Source of the DNA: CALGLS01 sp964508085
GTDB taxonomy: Bacteria; Bacteroidota; Bacteroidia; Chitinophagales; Saprospiraceae
Assembly: GCA_964508085.1 (NCBI GenBank)
Contig: CAZDTI010000097.1
Coordinates: 1-22,415 of the forward strand
Reading direction: 5' to 3'
Length of the DNA: 22,415 nucleotides
Under the pieces are notes generated by a model. The model was not told the origin of the DNA and made no database searches. It saw only the letters and a program-made list of their open reading frames with translations. A program made the translations under genes and the position numbers. Each line of letters opens with the position of its first letter. Position 1 is the stretch's first letter. Positions 20,745 to 22,415 of this stretch are shown one piece after another.

Positions 20745-22145
20745 CTACATATCCCTCAAGTGGTTCAACGGAATCATATACCGAACTCCAACCCCAGTCC
20801 GCCAACCAAACTCATGATGACCGTGCCAGTCAAAAGAAACAGATATTGGTCCCAACTCCCAATTCATAAAAAGACCAATGGTCCAGGCTGCATTGTTTTT
20901 CATGATGTCTGTTAGTTCGTTGCGCTCGACCTCTGGGTTTTTGGTAAAGAAATCATCAAGTAATGCCTCCCCGTTTTCCGTTAGCATTTTAGTATTTCCG
21001 GGCAAGGCAAAACCGCCAGATAAGCCAACGTTGAATCGCATAAATTTCACCCAAGGAAAATCAAGATCTTTGAGTTTGGCTACCTGTCGTTTGGCCACGA
21101 TATGACCTACCGCTGAAACGATATCAAAACCAATTTTCCCTCGAATTTCCAGCGCTCTGAACTCGCCTTCTACCAAAGGATAAGTCGATTCATAACCTTC
21201 CAATTCTTTGATGTGTTTGGGATCCCGGACAGCATAAAAACCAGCGTTTTGTTCAACACCAAGGTCCACCATAAAATCGCGGTAACGACCACCAACGCTG
21301 ATACCAAAACCAGCACCATCAGGAATTAGTCGTGCTGATTTTTCGTCATCATCATAACCCAGCAGGAGAGCAGGTCTCGCTTGATTGTACATCCCAGAGA
21401 GATACCAAAATGCACGTTGGATTTTTCTACCGGACTTACCAGAAGAAGAGCGATAGCTATAATTTCGTCGTGTCGTTTTTAATCTAAAGTTGGTGTAATT
21501 GTCATCGTATTCTACCTCCTCAGATTCGAGCACCCGCCAAGTGGAATGAAACTCTCCAGAGTTAACTGTACTACCGCCCAGTCGTTCAAACATTCCATCT
21601 AATTGGATACCAATGGAAGGGGTGAATAAATATCTGCCGCCCCTGTATTTACTCATCTCTTCTTTTTTACCAAAGTAAATTCCATTGTTAAGCTTGAGGT
21701 CAATCATCACCAGTGGAAATTGAATGCTCAATGCAGGAGCAATGTTAACTCCAGCCTGGCTAACATCACCCATCGACTGCGTGCTATATTGCAAGCCAAT
21801 CAAGGGCACGATGTGCATTCCCTGCCAATAGCGTTTTCTTTGTACGATCGTTTGCCGATGCAAAGGAATGACCACACCAATGCTAAAAAGCTGACCTTTA
21901 TCGGATTCATAATCGCCTTCTCCCTCTTGTCCATAGGTATAATCGCCTTCCGCAAATTGAAATTCAAAAATACCGTTGCGGAGCACAATGTTTGTCCAGG
22001 GCTTAGCATCTACTTCGCTTTTGAAATTAGGGAAAACTTTTCCAACACCGACTGCGGTACTGGAATATCCGTAGGCTAAGCCGATTTGGGCATGGCCGTA
22101 GACTGTTAGTAAAAAGAATAAAAGGATCGTAATTGATTTTTTCAT
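20745..22145 (-). CDS. Probable outer-membrane beta-barrel protein of unknown family, 466 aa
   Basis: Starts at ATG 22145-22143. Signal peptide about 1-19 (MKKSITILLFFLLTVYGHA followed by Gln20). The mature chain has repeated amphipathic beta strands with aromatic girdles, such as FSIGVVIPL, HIVPLIGLQYS and the last strands VSFDWHGHHEFGW and TGVGVRYMIPL. Such alternation is what a transmembrane barrel shows. It ends in LRDM, not in the Phe that often closes porins. It lacks a TonB plug, so it is not a SusC-like transporter. The preceding 31-codon ORF may belong to the same transcript. The downstream neighbour is the two-component operon after a 400-bp gap, so a functional link is not established. 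Confidence 0.75.
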   Translation of the reverse strand: MKKSITILLFFLLTVYGHAQIGLAYGYSSTAVGVGKVFPNFKSEVDAKPWTNIVLRNGIFEFQFAEGDYTYGQEGEGDYESDKGQLFSIGVVIPLHRQTIVQRKRYWQGMHIVPLIGLQYSTQSMGDVSQAGVNIAPALSIQFPLVMIDLKLNNGIYFGKKEEMSKYRGGRYLFTPSIGIQLDGMFERLGGSTVNSGEFHSTWRVLESEEVEYDDNYTNFRLKTTRRNYSYRSSSGKSGRKIQRAFWYLSGMYNQARPALLLGYDDDEKSARLIPDGAGFGISVGGRYRDFMVDLGVEQNAGFYAVRDPKHIKELEGYESTYPLVEGEFRALEIRGKIGFDIVSAVGHIVAKRQVAKLKDLDFPWVKFMRFNVGLSGGFALPGNTKMLTENGEALLDDFFTKNPEVERNELTDIMKNNAAWTIGLFMNWELGPISVSFDWHGHHEFGWRTGVGVRYMIPLNHLRDM

Positions 22146-22269
22146 GAGGTTTTATTTAGATTATTGAAAAGGATGGATCAGGGTGAATAATGGTGGATGA
22201 GTGTTTTCCCACTTATGAGAATGGGCGTATTAAGGGGAATCCTTATACGTCCTTATCTGCCTTGTTTGT

Positions 22270-22365
22270 TTAATCAAACAAATCTCCGATCTGAGTATCG
22301 AGAATGGCCGCATTTAGTGAAATGGGAATAAAGAAAAGGCAATAAAAAAATAGCTTTAAGTTCAT
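22270..22365 (-). CDS. 31-aa signal-peptide-like small ORF upstream of the outer-membrane gene
   Basis: ATG 22365-22363 to TAA at 22272-22270. The peptide is almost only a signal peptide: MNLKLFFYCLFFIP then ISLNAAILDTQIGDLFD, with Ala-Ala suitable for cleavage after about residue 20 and an acidic 11-residue tail. It lies 124 bp upstream of the outer-membrane gene on the same strand. It could be a small secreted peptide, a leader ORF, or the 5' end of a truncated gene. Confidence 0.4.
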   Translation of the reverse strand: MNLKLFFYCLFFIPISLNAAILDTQIGDLFD

Positions 22366-22375
22366 GAGATTGTTA

Positions 22376-22400
22376 TTTGTAGTTAAATTTGTACTACAAA
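22376..22400. promoter_or_regulatory. Operator-like inverted repeat TTTGTAGT/ACTACAAA
   Basis: Perfect 8-bp arms at 22376-22383 and 22393-22400 with a 9-nt spacer. The match extends outward to 12 bp per arm (GTTA/TAAC) if one base bulges. It lies 11-35 bp upstream of the 31-codon ORF start, where a dimeric repressor could bind. No regulator can be named. Confidence 0.4.
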
Positions 22401-22415
22401 GTAACAGCAATACTT

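Noticed and set aside
20539..20817. 92-codon plus-strand frame
   Set aside because: Its first 85 bp are the palindromic repeat element and its end runs antisense into the outer-membrane gene. Translation shows no protein-like pattern.

Overview
The window looks like a chromosomal segment of a member of the Bacteroidota, most plausibly a marine or sludge-type Saprospiria/Cytophagia relative. The reasons are very large secreted proteins built from aspartate-rich thrombospondin type 3 (TSP3) and MopE-type metal-binding repeats, a LytS/LytTR two-component pair of the Bacteroidota kind, AT-rich intergenic DNA, weak Shine-Dalgarno sites and a promoter resembling the Bacteroidota TTG / TAnnTTTG type. 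Every convincing gene is on the minus strand, so transcription runs from high to low coordinates. The only plus-strand candidate is a 65-codon probable gene remnant at 4388-4585.

Region 1 (22415 down to 20745) starts with a palindrome and a 31-codon signal-peptide-like ORF. It is followed by a 466-aa probable outer-membrane beta-barrel protein of unknown family. A 400-bp spacer then carries a 76-bp palindromic repeat element built from 9-nt units. Region 2 (20344 to 17214) is a LytS-type sensor histidine kinase gene, 16 bp ahead of a LytTR response regulator gene, then a compact three-gene membrane cassette (81 aa, 131 aa and a DUF6326-like 133-aa protein). The kinase gene and the cassette are both preceded by two direct copies of TCTGC(A/G)AA exactly 21 bp apart. 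This is the spacing LytTR domains bind, so the cassette is probably the regulator's output and the kinase operon is probably autoregulated.

Region 3 (16995 down to position 1) is about 17 kb holding three giant exported proteins: 2564 aa, 1437 aa and at least 1297 aa (its 3' end lies outside the window). The 2564-aa protein starts with a Chlamydia-Pmp-like GGAI/FxxN beta-helix and carries lectin-like, discoidin-like and Ig-like domains separated by MopE motifs. The 1437-aa protein starts with a LecA-like domain and strings jelly-roll domains between three copies of a roughly 200-residue calcium-binding module. The partial protein starts with DUF4347, has three copies of another Asp-rich module, and ends (within the window) in cadherin/Ig-like repeats. 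The first two share an identical C-terminal octapeptide and have no recognisable type IX secretion C-terminal domain. Long exact DNA repeats within and between these genes indicate duplication and gene conversion.

The most interesting points are the predicted LytTR regulon with its undescribed small membrane cassette, the shared C-terminal tail of the two paralogous giants, and the His/Cys arrangement in DUF4347. There are no tRNA, rRNA, CRISPR or recognisable insertion sequences. Domain names come from reading motifs by eye, not from database searches.
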